In this document: in pieces, positions 8,039 through 18,976 of the stretch
Numbering within the stretch: position 1 is the stretch's first letter
How the letters are laid out: each line of letters opens with the position of its first letter
Assembly: GCF_004135285.1 (NCBI RefSeq)
Contig: NZ_CP035494.1
Span: 2,232,001 to 2,296,000 of the forward strand
Direction of reading: 5' to 3'
DNA from: Microbacterium protaetiae
GTDB taxonomy: Bacteria; Actinomycetota; Actinomycetes; Actinomycetales; Microbacteriaceae
DNA: 64,000 nt
The notes under the pieces: model-generated
What the model was told of the DNA's origin: nothing
Database searches by the model: none
Seen by the model: only the letters and a program-made list of their open reading frames with translations
Made by a program: the position numbers and the translations under genes

Positions 8039-8734
8039 ATGCCCGAGCAGCAGACCGACGACCTGTGCGTGACCCGTGTGCCGCTGTTCCAGGGCCTCAC
8101 CCGCGAGCAGCAGCTCGAGGTGGCGCGCGTCGCGCGCCCGACCCGGTTCGCGCGCAACGAGCAGATCTATCCGGCCGGCTCCGAGATGTCGCAGCTGATG
8201 GTCGTGCATACCGGGCGGGTGAAGATCTCCCGGATCACCCCCGACGGTCGGGAACAGCTGCTCCGCGTGCTCGAACCCGGTGACTTCGCGGGCGAGTCGG
8301 CATTCCTGTCCGGGGCCCGATCCGACCACGAGGCCACCGGCGTCGAGGCCGGCAGCCTGTGCGCGTTCCGCCACGCCGACCTCGGCAGACTCGTCGAGAA
8401 GCACCCGGGCATCGGGTGGCGGATGCTGCAGAGCGTGAGTCGCCGGTTGGATGCGACCGAATCGCGGCTGGCGGCCGTCATCTCGGGTGACGTGAGCGCG
8501 CGGCTTGCCGGTTACCTGCTCTCGCTGCCGGTGCAGGCGCGCGGCGGCGCCGGCGTGGTGGTGGCCATGCCCCTGCCCAAGAAGGACATCGCCTCGTTGC
8601 TGGACACCACGCCCGAATCGCTCAGCCGCCAGCTGCGACGCCTGAGCGATTCCGGACTCATCCGGCAGCAGCCGAAGCGCCGTGTCGAGATCACCGACGT
8701 CGACGCCCTCACCGCACTGGCTGGACTGGACTGA
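8039..8734 (+). CDS. Crp/Fnr-family regulator with Fnr-type recognition helix
   Basis: The 231-residue protein has an amino-terminal cyclic-nucleotide-binding-type barrel (residues 20-130) and a C-terminal winged helix. The recognition helix reads PESLSRQL, with Glu193, Ser196 and Arg197 in the E-x-x-S-R arrangement that lets Fnr read TTGAT-type half sites. Crp itself has a different pattern. Only two cysteines are present (10 and 108), so there is no Fnr [4Fe-4S] cluster. A GGAGGAG ribosome-binding site precedes the ATG. Its 3' end overlaps the convergent metal ATPase gene by 26 bp, and a matching TTGAC-N4-GTCAA box lies upstream of that operon. Confidence 0.88.
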   Translation: MPEQQTDDLCVTRVPLFQGLTREQQLEVARVARPTRFARNEQIYPAGSEMSQLMVVHTGRVKISRITPDGREQLLRVLEPGDFAGESAFLSGARSDHEATGVEAGSLCAFRHADLGRLVEKHPGIGWRMLQSVSRRLDATESRLAAVISGDVSARLAGYLLSLPVQARGGAGVVVAMPLPKKDIASLLDTTPESLSRQLRRLSDSGLIRQQPKRRVEITDVDALTALAGLD

Positions 8735-10673
8735 CCGGGCGCTGGCCGGCGGCGCCTGCCGCACGCGTGACAGCCGCGGCATCCCGATCCCGGAACCGGA
8801 TCAGCCGCATCGCGTTGACGATGACCAACAGCACCGAGATCTCGTGCACCAGCATCCCGCCGCCCATGTGCACGAACCCGCCGATCACCGCGGCCAGGAG
8901 CAGCGCGACGGTGCCCAGGGCGATCGTCGTGTTCTCGCGCATGTTCCGCACGGTCGCCCGTGCCACCGCACGCGCATGCGGCAGCGCGTCGAGCCGACCG
9001 CCGAGCAGGATGACGTCGGCGGCCTCAGCCGAGACATCCGTGCCCCCGCCCATCGCCACCCCCACGTGCGCGGCGGCGATCGCCGGGGCGTCGTTCACGC
9101 CGTCGCCGACCATCGCCACGCGCTGCCCCTGCGCGGCCAGGCTCTGCACGTGAGCGACCTTGTCGGCCGGCAGCAGCCGCGCCGCGACGATGTCGTCGTC
9201 GCGGTCGATGCCCACCTGGGCCGCCACCGCGGCCGCCGTGCGCGGGTTGTCGCCGGTGAGCATCGCGAACCGCCGCACGCCCGCACGGCGCAGCGCCGCG
9301 ATCGCCACGGCCGCCTCGGGCCGCACCGGGTCGGTGATGGCCACGAGGCCGGCGACCGCCCCATCGATCGTCACGAACGACACGGTGCTGCCGCCCGCTT
9401 CGAGCGCGGCCGCGCGGTCGGCGAGCGCGGGCGGCGCGACAAGACCCGCGTCATCGAGCATCCGCTGCGCGCCGACCGCGACAACTCGCACCGCCGCACC
9501 CTCACCGACGAGACCGTGGATGCCGCGGCCCGCGACGACCTCGACAGCGGCAGGGGCTGCCCCCAGCGTGAGCCCCCGCTCGTGCGCGGCCCGCACGAGC
9601 GTGCGGCCCAGCGGATGCTCGGACGCCTGCTCGAGGGTGGCCACCAGACGAAGCAGCCCGTCGTCGTCACGCGAGATGCCGACCACCGCGGTGACCTCGG
9701 GACTGCCCTGGGTGAGCGTCCCGGTCTTGTCGAGCACCACAGCGTCGAACCGGGCAAGGCGCTCGAGCGCGTCGCCACCCTTGATGAGCGCGCCGTGGCG
9801 CGTCGCGTTGCCCAGGCCTGCGACCAGCGAGACGGGTGTGGAGATCACGAGAGCCCCGGGGCAGGCGATCACCAGAAAGGTGAGGGCGAACCGGATGTCG
9901 CGCGTGAGGATCAGCGCGATCGCGGCTGCCACGACGATCGCCGGCGTGTACCAGCGGGCGAACCGATCGAGGAACCGCTGCGTGGGCGCCTGCGAGTCCT
10001 GCGCCTGCTCGATGAGCTCGACGATCTGCGCGAACGCGGTGTCTTCGCCCACGCGGTCGGCGTCGAACTCGACGTAGCCGTTCTCGAGCACCGTGCCCGA
10101 CCACACCCGGTCGCCGACCTGCTTGACGACCGCGAGCGGCTCGCCGGTCACGGTCGATTCGTCGACGCTCGCCGATCCGCGCACGATAGTGCCGTCGACG
10201 GGAACGCGCGATCCGGTGCGCACGACGATGCGGTCGCCAACGGTCACGTCGTCAAGAGGCACGGTGACGACCGCACTCCCGCGCAGCAGGTGAGCTTCGC
10301 GCGGCGCGAGATCGAGCAGCTCGCGCAGCGAGCGGCGCGTGCGGGCGAGCGTGCGCGCCTCCAGATATGCGCCGAACACGAACAGCGTCGAGACGACCGC
10401 GGCCTCGACGTCCTCACCGATCACCAGCGCGCCGGCGACGGCGATCGTCACGAGCAGGTCGATGCCCACGGCACGGTGGCGCAGCGAGCGCATCGCGCTG
10501 ACAGCAGTGGGAGTGCCCGCGACGATCGCGGCCACGACGAGCGCGGCATCGCGCCCCGCCTCTGCGCCGGCAAGATGCAGCACGAGGGCTGTCAGCAGCA
10601 GAATGCCACTACCGACGAGGACGACGGCCTGCGACGCGGCGGGATTCAGGGTCGCGGGATGGGAGCGCTTCAT
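8709..10673 (-). CDS. Heavy-metal P1B-type ATPase with CPG membrane motif
   Basis: A 654-residue P-type ATPase with TGE in the actuator domain (about residue 176), phosphorylation motif DKTGTLT (Asp315), SEHPLGRTL in the nucleotide domain and GDGVNDAPA hinge. The transmembrane metal motif is Cys271-Pro-Gly, not the CPC of typical copper or zinc exporters, so the ion is uncertain. It has no amino-terminal HMA domain, and a separate CopZ-like protein is encoded six bases upstream. It probably exports a soft metal or regulates metalloenzyme loading. The 3' end overlaps the convergent Crp/Fnr gene. Confidence 0.88.
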   Translation of the reverse strand: MKRSHPATLNPAASQAVVLVGSGILLLTALVLHLAGAEAGRDAALVVAAIVAGTPTAVSAMRSLRHRAVGIDLLVTIAVAGALVIGEDVEAAVVSTLFVFGAYLEARTLARTRRSLRELLDLAPREAHLLRGSAVVTVPLDDVTVGDRIVVRTGSRVPVDGTIVRGSASVDESTVTGEPLAVVKQVGDRVWSGTVLENGYVEFDADRVGEDTAFAQIVELIEQAQDSQAPTQRFLDRFARWYTPAIVVAAAIALILTRDIRFALTFLVIACPGALVISTPVSLVAGLGNATRHGALIKGGDALERLARFDAVVLDKTGTLTQGSPEVTAVVGISRDDDGLLRLVATLEQASEHPLGRTLVRAAHERGLTLGAAPAAVEVVAGRGIHGLVGEGAAVRVVAVGAQRMLDDAGLVAPPALADRAAALEAGGSTVSFVTIDGAVAGLVAITDPVRPEAAVAIAALRRAGVRRFAMLTGDNPRTAAAVAAQVGIDRDDDIVAARLLPADKVAHVQSLAAQGQRVAMVGDGVNDAPAIAAAHVGVAMGGGTDVSAEAADVILLGGRLDALPHARAVARATVRNMRENTTIALGTVALLLAAVIGGFVHMGGGMLVHEISVLLVIVNAMRLIRFRDRDAAAVTRAAGAAGQRPVSPVQPVR

Positions 10674-10678
10674 AGCAC

Positions 10679-10909
10679 TCAGACGGCGACCGGGCGGCTG
10701 GTGGCCGTCACCGGGTAGCCGAGATCGGCGATGGTGCGCGCGATGGTGTCAGCCTGCTGGGCCGTCTCGTCGAAGGTGACACGCACCTTGTTGGCGTTGA
10801 ACATCACCGCGACGTCGTCGACGCCGGCCAGACGCCCGACGGTCTTCTCGATCTTCTTCACGCACGACGGGCAGGTGAACCCGGTGGTGCTGAACGTGAC
10901 GTGGGTCAT
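10679..10909 (-). CDS. CopZ-like heavy-metal-associated (HMA) protein
   Basis: A 76-residue stand-alone HMA domain with a ferredoxin-like fold. The metal site is GFTCPSC (Cys13 and Cys16), and a late DLGYPV strand is typical of the family. It would bind one soft metal ion and hand it to the ATPase encoded five bases downstream, which lacks its own HMA domain. The ATG is preceded by an AGGAGGTTCC ribosome-binding sequence. An Fnr-like palindrome lies about 60 bp upstream of the start. Confidence 0.88.
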   Translation of the reverse strand: MTHVTFSTTGFTCPSCVKKIEKTVGRLAGVDDVAVMFNANKVRVTFDETAQQADTIARTIADLGYPVTATSRPVAV

Positions 10910-10969
10910 TTCGGAACCTCCTCTGGTGAGTGGATGCCCCCATTCGACCGCTGTGCGGCGGCGTTGTCC

Positions 10970-10983
10970 TTGACGCCGGTCAA
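10970..10983. promoter_or_regulatory. Fnr-like box TTGAC-N4-GTCAA
   Basis: TTGAC GCCG GTCAA (extended to CTTGAC/GTCAAG at 10969-10984) is a perfect match to an Fnr-family inverted repeat. It lies 60 bp upstream of the CopZ-like start and 87 bp upstream of the MMPL start. The E-x-x-S-R recognition helix of the neighbouring Crp/Fnr protein predicts exactly this half site. The site could act on either or both divergent units. Confidence 0.6.
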
Positions 10984-11070
10984 GTCCGGGGCACCATCAT
11001 CCGAAAGGCTGATCCAGATCTCCACCGTGCACGCGATGTGGGGGAGCGGTGCCGCGGCTGGACTGGAAGC

Positions 11071-13185
11071 ATGCAACCCGAACCTCCCTTCTCTTTCGCC
11101 GCGCGTCTGACCTCGCGCCGCGGCGCGTGGATCGCCCTGGGCCTGGCCGTCCTCGTCTTTCTCGCGCTGTTCGCTCTCTTCGGTCGCGCCGAGGCACCCG
11201 GCGGCAACGATGCGGCACCGGTGTCGTCCGAATCGGCGCAGGCGCAGCGCATCCTCGACGAGTTCCCCGACCATGACGTGCAGTCGCTGTCGATCGTCGC
11301 CGTCCGCACCGACGGCGGCGCCCTCACCGGCGCCGACAAGGCAGCCTTCGCCGACCTCGCCCCCGCCGTCGACGCGCAGACCGGGCACGAGCCCGGCCGC
11401 ATCTCGGTAAGCGACGACGGCGAGGCGGCGGTCATGCAGGCGCCGCTGACGGTCACCGACGACACCGGCACGAACGCCGAGAGGGTCGACGCCGTCCGCA
11501 AGACGATCGCGGGGATGGATGCCGCGGGCTTGACCGTTCTCGTCACCGGCGGCCCCGCCTTCGGCGCCGACATCACGAACGCTTTCGCGGGCGCCGACAT
11601 CACGCTGCTGCTGGTGACGATCGCGATCGTCGCGCTGCTGCTGATCATCACCTACCGCTCGCCGGTGCTCTGGCTGCTGCCGCTGACCGTGATCGGCATC
11701 GCCGACCAGCTCGCCGCCAAGGTCACCGCGGCCCTCGGTACGGCCTGGGGTCTGCAGTTCGACACCGGCGTGGTCAGCGTGCTCGTCTTCGGTGCCGGCA
11801 CGAACTACGCGCTGCTGCTCATCTCGCGCTACCGGGAAGAGCTGGCCCGCCAGCACAGTCACCGCGCCGCGCTGGCGGTGGCATGGCGCAAGACGGTGCC
11901 GGCCATCGTCGCCTCGAACCTGACCGTCGTGCTGGCGCTGGCCACCCTCGTGTTCGCCGTCATTCCCGGCACCCATGGGCTGGGCATCGCCGGCGCCGTC
12001 GGTCTCGTCATCGCCGCGGCATCCGTTCTTCTCGTCCTGCCACCGGTGCTCGCCGTCTGCGGCCGCCGCGTTTTCTGGCCGTTCACGCCCCGTCCCGAAA
12101 AGCACGTCGCTCAGGGCCGGGTGTGGGGCGGCATCGCGAACCGGGTTGTGAAGCGCCCCGCCCCGGCGCTGGTGGGCGGCCTCGTCATCGTCGGTGTCAT
12201 GGCCGCGGGCCTGTTCGGCACGACCGTCGGCCTCACCCAGGTCGAGAAGTTCTGCGGCGGCTCAGAGTCAGCGACGGGCCTGACCACGCTTGCCGCGCAC
12301 TTCCCCGCCGGCGAGGCACAGCCGATGATCATCGTCACCCGCGCCGACCACGCGCAGGCTGTCGCCGACGCCGCCGCAGACGTGCCCGGTGTGACCCGCG
12401 CAACCGTCAGTCGCGACACCGCGACCGTCGACGGTGCGACGGTGGCCAAGATCGTCGCGGTGGGCGAGCCCGAGCCCGGCTCGGACGCCGGCCTCGCCCT
12501 CGTGCGCGATGTGCGCACGGCCGTGCACGCCGTGCCCGGTGCGAACGCCGTGGTCGGCGGAGCAGTGGCCACCGACCTCGACGCCCGCGAAGGCGCCCGG
12601 CACGACTTGCTGCTGATCGCGCCGTTCGTCATGGCCATCAGCTTCGTGGTGCTCGTCGTGCTGCTGCGGTCGCTGGTGGCACCGCTCCTGCTGCTGGTCG
12701 TCAACCTCGCCAGCGCCACCGCCGCGATCGGCGCGGGCGCGTGGCTGGGGCGCACTCTGTTCGGGTGGGAGTCGCTCGACCTCGCCGTGCCGCTGCTCGC
12801 GTTCCTCTTCCTGGTCGCGCTGGGCATCGACTACACGATCTTCCTCGTGCACCGAGCCAAGATCGAGGCCGATGCGCACGGCACGAAAGCGGGCATGGCG
12901 CGGGCCGTGGCATCCACCGGCGGCGTCATCACCAGCGCGGGCATCGTGCTGGCGGGAGTGTTCGCGGCGCTCGGCGTGCTGCCTCTGGTCACGCTCGGGC
13001 AGCTCGGGCTCATCGTCGGTCTCGGGGTGATCGTCGACACTCTTGTCGTGCGCACTATCGTCGTACCCGCGCTGTTCTCGCTCGTCGGCGACCCGATCTG
13101 GTGGCCGCACCGGTCCGCGGCGCGCTACCGTCGAGACGACCCCCAGCGCGAGCCCGAGCTCGTCGGCACACGCGGTGAGGGCTGA
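11071..13185 (+). CDS. MMPL/RND-family transporter
   Basis: A 704-residue membrane protein made of two repeats. Each has one hydrophobic helix, an extracytoplasmic loop of about 150 residues, and a block of five helices. The conserved LFGAGTNYALLLISRYREEL and LGIDYTIFLVHRAKIEA stretches are MMPL hallmarks that contain the proton-relay Asp/Tyr region. Homologues export lipids or hydrophobic toxicants. An upstream in-frame ATG at 10930 would add unrelated sequence running through the Fnr-like box, so ATG 11071 is preferred. A two-component pair follows 12 bases later and probably controls it. Confidence 0.85.
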   Translation: MQPEPPFSFAARLTSRRGAWIALGLAVLVFLALFALFGRAEAPGGNDAAPVSSESAQAQRILDEFPDHDVQSLSIVAVRTDGGALTGADKAAFADLAPAVDAQTGHEPGRISVSDDGEAAVMQAPLTVTDDTGTNAERVDAVRKTIAGMDAAGLTVLVTGGPAFGADITNAFAGADITLLLVTIAIVALLLIITYRSPVLWLLPLTVIGIADQLAAKVTAALGTAWGLQFDTGVVSVLVFGAGTNYALLLISRYREELARQHSHRAALAVAWRKTVPAIVASNLTVVLALATLVFAVIPGTHGLGIAGAVGLVIAAASVLLVLPPVLAVCGRRVFWPFTPRPEKHVAQGRVWGGIANRVVKRPAPALVGGLVIVGVMAAGLFGTTVGLTQVEKFCGGSESATGLTTLAAHFPAGEAQPMIIVTRADHAQAVADAAADVPGVTRATVSRDTATVDGATVAKIVAVGEPEPGSDAGLALVRDVRTAVHAVPGANAVVGGAVATDLDAREGARHDLLLIAPFVMAISFVVLVVLLRSLVAPLLLLVVNLASATAAIGAGAWLGRTLFGWESLDLAVPLLAFLFLVALGIDYTIFLVHRAKIEADAHGTKAGMARAVASTGGVITSAGIVLAGVFAALGVLPLVTLGQLGLIVGLGVIVDTLVVRTIVVPALFSLVGDPIWWPHRSAARYRRDDPQREPELVGTRGEG

Positions 13186-13197
13186 GAGCGGGGACCG

Positions 13198-14382
13198 ATG
13201 ACCACCGGCACAGCAACGCGGATGATGCGCGCCGGCCTGCACGCAATCACCGCCGTGCTGGTGGTCATCGGCGCCGCCAGCGCGCTGCGCGCCGACCGGC
13301 CGGTCGTGGCGCTGTCGGCTGCGGCTGTCTTCGTCGCCTGGTACATCGCCGGAGCCGTGCTGGTCGGGCACCAGCGGTCGCGGCGGCTGGGCATGATCTG
13401 GCTGATCGTGCTCGCCGTGATCTGGGCGGCGACCTCGGTGCAGGCGCCGGAGTTCATCTGGCTGGCATTTCCGCTGTGGCTGCTGGCTGGCCAGATGATG
13501 GGCATGGTGTCGGCCGCGGTGTTCAGCGCCATCGTGCTCGCCATCGTCATCGTCGCGCCCATCGCCCGTACGGGACAGATCGATACGGCCTACATCGTCG
13601 GCCCGGTCGTCGGCGGGCTGTTCGCCTACGGCATCTCGCGCGGCTATCTGCGGCTTCTCGCCGACGCCCGCGAGCGCCAGCGGTTGGTCGCCTCGCTGCT
13701 GCAGGCGCAGGACGACATGGCGCGCCTGCACGACGAGCTCGGTGCGACCCAGCGCGAGTCGGGGGTCCTCCAGGAGCGCACCCGCCTCTCACGCGACATC
13801 CACGACACCATCGCCCAGTCCCTCTCGGCGATCGTGCTGCTCGCCCGGTCCCAACCCGACGACCCCGAGGCCACGCTCGGCCGCATCGCGACGGTCGCCG
13901 AGTCGGGGCTCGTCGATGTGCGGCGCATCGTCGCGGCCCTGGCCCCAGCGCAGCTGCAGGAGGGCACCCTCGTCGTGTCGCTGCGGCGCATGCTCGACCG
14001 CCTGGCCGAAGACACCGGCATCCTCACCTCGCTCGACGCCGACGACCACCTGCCGCAGCTGCCGGTCCAGGTGGATGTCGCGCTGCTGCGCACCGCGCAG
14101 TCGGCCCTGTCGAACGTGCGCCTGCACTCGCAGGCGAGCCGCGTCGTGGTGCATCTCACCGACGTCGGCGACGGCATCCGCCTCGACATCGTCGACGATG
14201 GGCGAGGTTTCGACCTGCAGAAGTGGGTCGGCGGCGACGGCGGATACGGTCTGCGCGCCATGCGCGATCGGCTGCGCGAACTCGGTGGCGGGCTCGACAT
14301 CGAGGCGGCGGTGGATGCCGGAACCGCTCTGTCCGCCCACGTTCCCCTCGCCCCCACCCGGCATACCCCGGAGGACGCATGA
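13198..14382 (+). CDS. NarL-type sensor histidine kinase
   Basis: The 394-residue kinase has five or six amino-terminal membrane helices (residues 15-150), a short coiled linker, and a HisKA_3 dimerisation domain with the phospho-acceptor in SRDIHDTIAQSL (His202). A HATPase_c domain follows, with VDDGRGF and GGYGLRAMRDR ATP-lid motifs. The sensor has little extracytoplasmic sequence, which suggests a membrane-internal signal such as envelope stress. The start ATG directly follows the MMPL gene, and the stop overlaps the response regulator ATG by four bases. Confidence 0.88.
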   Translation: MTTGTATRMMRAGLHAITAVLVVIGAASALRADRPVVALSAAAVFVAWYIAGAVLVGHQRSRRLGMIWLIVLAVIWAATSVQAPEFIWLAFPLWLLAGQMMGMVSAAVFSAIVLAIVIVAPIARTGQIDTAYIVGPVVGGLFAYGISRGYLRLLADARERQRLVASLLQAQDDMARLHDELGATQRESGVLQERTRLSRDIHDTIAQSLSAIVLLARSQPDDPEATLGRIATVAESGLVDVRRIVAALAPAQLQEGTLVVSLRRMLDRLAEDTGILTSLDADDHLPQLPVQVDVALLRTAQSALSNVRLHSQASRVVVHLTDVGDGIRLDIVDDGRGFDLQKWVGGDGGYGLRAMRDRLRELGGGLDIEAAVDAGTALSAHVPLAPTRHTPEDA

Positions 14383-15002
14383 GCATCTCAGTGGTGATCG
14401 TCGACGACCACCCGATCGTGCGATCGGGACTGCGGGCCGTGCTGACCTCCGACGGCGAGCTCGACGTCGTCGGCGAGGCGGCCGACGGCACCGAGGCCGT
14501 CGCGCTGTGCGAGACGCTGCGTCCCGATGTCGTGCTGTGCGATCTGCGTCTCGGGGAGGGGGCCGACGGCATCTCCACGACCCGCACACTGCGTGCGCTC
14601 GATCCCGCCCCGGCCGTCGTCATCCTCACCACATACGACACCGACCACGACATCTACCGTGCCGCACAGGCGGGTGCTGCCGGCTATCTGCTGAAGGACG
14701 CCGCGCCGCATGCGATCATCCGGGCGATCCGGGATGCCGCGGCCGGACGCACCGCCTGGGCGCCCGAGCTGTCGGTCCGGGTGTTGGAGGCCCTGCGATC
14801 GCCGGCCGCGTCGCTGACCGCGCGTGAGGTCGAGGTGCTCACGCACGTCGCGGCCGGGCATTCGAACGAGGCGACGGCCAAGGCACTGTTCCTGACGGCG
14901 GCCACCGTGAAGACGCACCTGGGCCACATCTACACGAAACTCGGCGTCGACAGCCGCACGCAGGCGGTCGCGCGGGCGCGCGAACAGGGCATTCTGCCGT
15001 GA
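14379..15002 (+). CDS. LuxR/NarL-family response regulator
   Basis: A 207-residue response regulator. The receiver domain contains the acidic pair in VDDHP, the phospho-acceptor Asp55 in LCDLRLGE, and the conserved Lys in YLLKDA. The output domain is a LuxR-type HTH with LTAREVEVLTHVAAGHSNEATAKALFLT. The ATG overlaps the kinase stop (ATGA), so the partners are translationally coupled. The likely target is the adjacent MMPL transporter. Confidence 0.9.
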   Translation: MSISVVIVDDHPIVRSGLRAVLTSDGELDVVGEAADGTEAVALCETLRPDVVLCDLRLGEGADGISTTRTLRALDPAPAVVILTTYDTDHDIYRAAQAGAAGYLLKDAAPHAIIRAIRDAAAGRTAWAPELSVRVLEALRSPAASLTAREVEVLTHVAAGHSNEATAKALFLTAATVKTHLGHIYTKLGVDSRTQAVARAREQGILP

Positions 15003-15109
15003 CGGGCGCGCCGGTGGTCCGGTGACGTCATCATTTCGGTCGATGTGCGGGCAATGCCGATCGCCAAGACTGGTTGCATGACCACCGTTGCGACCCGAAG
15101 GGCGTTCCC

Positions 15110-15622
15110 ATGACCATCGCCGAAGGTGCCGTGATCCGGCCCGCGCTTCTCGACCGTGTCAGCCCGCGGGGCTGGTACCGCACGGTCGCGATCGCCGAGT
15201 CGATCACCTGGACGCTGTTGATCGCCGGGATGCTGCTCAAGTACGTCGCGGGCCTTGGCACACTGCCCGTCCTGATCGGTGGGTCGATCCACGGCTTCGT
15301 GTTCATCACCTACGGCATGTCCGCTGTGCTCATCGGTGTGAATCAGCGGTGGAGCATCGGTCGGATCATCGGAGCGGTTGCCACCGCCATCGTGCCGTAC
15401 GCCACGATTCCGTTCGACCGGTGGCTCGAGCGGCAGGGGATCCTCGAGGGCGACTGGCACCTCGAGGCGACCGATGACCCGCGCGACCAGGCCTGGACGC
15501 GCCGATTTCTGCGATGGATGCTGCATCGCCCCGTCGCGCTTGTTCTCACGTTCGTCGTGGGCATCGCTGTGACCATGACAGCGCTGCTGCTCGTGGGTCC
15601 TCCCGGCGGCTGGAGTCGCTGA
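15110..15622 (+). CDS. DUF3817 membrane protein
   Basis: A 170-residue protein with three or four hydrophobic helices and the family pattern of an early ESITWTLLIAGMLLKY helix followed by a glycine-rich GSIHGFVF turn. This matches DUF3817 proteins, common small membrane proteins of actinobacteria. Function is unknown. The start at ATG 15110 is chosen over TTG 15074 because the domain begins there and no ribosome-binding site precedes the TTG. Confidence 0.75.
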   Translation: MTIAEGAVIRPALLDRVSPRGWYRTVAIAESITWTLLIAGMLLKYVAGLGTLPVLIGGSIHGFVFITYGMSAVLIGVNQRWSIGRIIGAVATAIVPYATIPFDRWLERQGILEGDWHLEATDDPRDQAWTRRFLRWMLHRPVALVLTFVVGIAVTMTALLLVGPPGGWSR

Positions 15623-15669
15623 GCGGCGACGAGATCGGCGCTGCGTGATCTTGGTCCGTGGCGGCCTGT

Positions 15670-16218
15670 TCAGACCGCGGCATCCACCTCGTAGAGATCG
15701 CGGAATTCGTCGGCCAGCACGAGCAGCCCGAACCGCAGCTCTGCGGATTGCTGGATCTCACCGGGCAGACGGCGCACAGTGGCGTACGCCGCATACCTGA
15801 TCGAGGCGAGGGGATGCCGCATGGCGCGCGCTATGGCATCGGCGGCATCGCGATCCCCGGTCGATGCGAGCGGCGTCAGCCCGCGAAGCGCCAGCACGCG
15901 TCGGGTGGTCTCCACAGCGAGTGACGACTCGGGCGGGATGGCGGCATCCAGGACCTCCACGAGAAAGGTGCCGGCCTCGACGGTTCCCAACTCGACCGCG
16001 CACTGCACCAGGCTGGTGCGCACCGCGTCGTCTTGCCATCGAGCGTGATAGGCGCGCGCGAGAACCTCGACCCCTTCGGTGCCGCGGCGGCGCAGTTGCT
16101 CGAGCGCCCACTTGCGCGACTGTCCCTCGTCGAACGCCGACACGGCGTCGATCCAGGCCCGGATTCCCGGGTCGGGATCGACGCTCCCCAGCGTGCCCAG
16201 CATTTCCAGCGTGCCCAT
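15670..16218 (-). CDS. Hypothetical HEAT-repeat-like helical protein
   Basis: A 182-residue protein built of short amphipathic helices spaced about 30-35 residues apart. Examples are WALEQLRRRGTEGVEVLARAY and AIARAMRHPLASIRYAAYATVRRL, the latter a good HEAT-repeat consensus. No enzyme motif or membrane segment is seen. Such proteins are usually scaffolds. It is isolated between DUF3817 and a cupin gene, and its ATG (complement of 16216-16218) lacks a strong ribosome-binding site. The fold is inferred from helix periodicity only. Confidence 0.55.
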   Translation of the reverse strand: MGTLEMLGTLGSVDPDPGIRAWIDAVSAFDEGQSRKWALEQLRRRGTEGVEVLARAYHARWQDDAVRTSLVQCAVELGTVEAGTFLVEVLDAAIPPESSLAVETTRRVLALRGLTPLASTGDRDAADAIARAMRHPLASIRYAAYATVRRLPGEIQQSAELRFGLLVLADEFRDLYEVDAAV

Positions 16219-16416
16219 GATCGTTCCCCCAGCGACGAATGGACGACAGCGCGGTTCCGAAGATTCCCCCCGATCGGCGTCTCGGCGCTCCCCAGAACCG
16301 AATGCCCCAATCGGAACCGCGCTGCCACTTGAATGATGAGAGGCAGCTCACGTGCGCCTGATACATGGATGATCGGGAACGAGCCGACCATCGGTATTCC
16401 GCGCCAGGATGGAGGC

Positions 16417-16779
16417 ATGGGAATCACCGCGATCGAGAACATCGACGCGCTCGTGGTCGTCGAGCCCGGCACGCGCACCTCGCAGGTGGCGCTGTCGGGC
16501 GACGGGGTGCGGGTCGTCGTCTTCGCCTTCGACGCCGGTGCCGAGCTCACCGAGCACACGGCCCCCGGCCCGATCGTCGTGCAGGCGCTGGAGGGGCATC
16601 TCACGTTCACGGCCGAGGGCATCACCAAACATCTGCGCCCCGGTGGCATTCTGCATCTCGACGCCCGTATTCCGCACTCGGTGCGGGCGGTCGAGCCGTC
16701 GAAGATGATCCTGATGCTGCTGCGCAAGGCCCCCGAGCGCGCGCCCGAGATCACGGTGCCCGCGGGGATCACCGGCTGA
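16417..16779 (+). CDS. Cupin-domain protein
   Basis: A 120-residue single cupin barrel with VVVFAFDAGAELTEHTAPGPIVVQALEGHLTF covering motif 1 and LHLDARIPHSVRAVEPS covering motif 2. His in EHT and in IPHSV, with the Glu of ALEG, could form a metal site. The role is probably small-molecule binding or dioxygenase-like chemistry, with no substrate evident. ATG 16417 follows an AGGA site by seven bases. An earlier ATG at 16333 lacks one. The frameshifted PIN relic begins just after the stop. Confidence 0.75.
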   Translation: MGITAIENIDALVVVEPGTRTSQVALSGDGVRVVVFAFDAGAELTEHTAPGPIVVQALEGHLTFTAEGITKHLRPGGILHLDARIPHSVRAVEPSKMILMLLRKAPERAPEITVPAGITG

Positions 16780-16800
16780 CGGGCCCGTCGGCCGCCTTCG

Positions 16801-17153
16801 CTTTACGAATCCTCCGCGCTCGAGGCGCTTGTCCGCGAATCGACCGAGGCGCGCACTTCGATGGTCATCTCGCAGCTCGGCGTCACCGAATTGCGCCGCG
16901 CAGCGATCCGGTTGGAGCTCGCTGCGGATTCGACCGAAGACGTGATCGGCTTGTTCTGGGTCGTGCGGCTCTCCGAAGCCGTGCTGCAGTTGGCCTGGGC
17001 GGCTGCCGTACAGGCACCTGGGCACGCTCGTCGCACTGCACCTGGCGACGGCTCTCGTTCTTGAAGCCGACGCGGTTTCTCACCTACGATGACCGCCTCG
17101 CCGATGCGGCCAGAGCGAAGGGGATCGATGTCCTCCAGCCTGGGCGTGGGTGA
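16801..17153 (+). pseudogene. Decayed PIN-domain (VapC-type) toxin, two frameshifts
   Basis: Three consecutive fragments in three different frames together read as a PIN toxin. Frame one (from 16801) gives LYESSALEALVRES then SQLGVTELRRAAIRLEL and SEAVLQLA. Frame two gives GTLVALHLATALVLEADA, with the usual DAxHLATA region altered. Frame three gives FLTYDDRLADAARAKGIDVL before TGA at 17151. The first catalytic Asp of the LDTSAL motif has become Glu, and no start codon precedes it. Two single-base indels are needed to rejoin it. No antitoxin gene is seen upstream, where a cupin lies. This is a toxin-antitoxin relic and not expected to be functional. Confidence 0.75.
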
Positions 17154-17211
17154 GTAAGCACTCCATTGCGGCCGCGGAATGCCGATCTGCCGCGAACCCG
17201 GCGGGATGCCG

Positions 17212-18888
<1,677 letters not shown>

Positions 18889-18894
18889 GATCCC

Positions 18895-18900
18895 ACGGTA
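18895..18900 (-). promoter_or_regulatory. pgi -10 box (leaderless promoter)
   Basis: On the minus strand TACCGT lies six bases before the pgi ATG, the spacing expected for a transcript starting at or next to the start codon. No Shine-Dalgarno sequence is present. Confidence 0.55.
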
Positions 18901-18976
18901 GTGCGCCCGGCGGGTGCGGTCAGCTACGTTTCGCGCATCTCACCTCGGTGGGCTGGGGGTGGTGACGCCGCGCCCG

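Noticed and set aside
8682..10718. Long open frame opposite the metal ATPase
   Set aside because: It is antisense to intact P-type ATPase motifs and Asp/Arg/His-rich. No family resemblance.
10930..11070. Longer amino terminus for the MMPL protein
   Set aside because: The extra residues are non-homologous in character and the sequence holds an Fnr-like box, so ATG 11071 is preferred.
16417..17153. Active toxin-antitoxin pair (cupin + PIN)
   Set aside because: The PIN part is broken by two frameshifts and the cupin is an ordinary metal-barrel protein, not an antitoxin.
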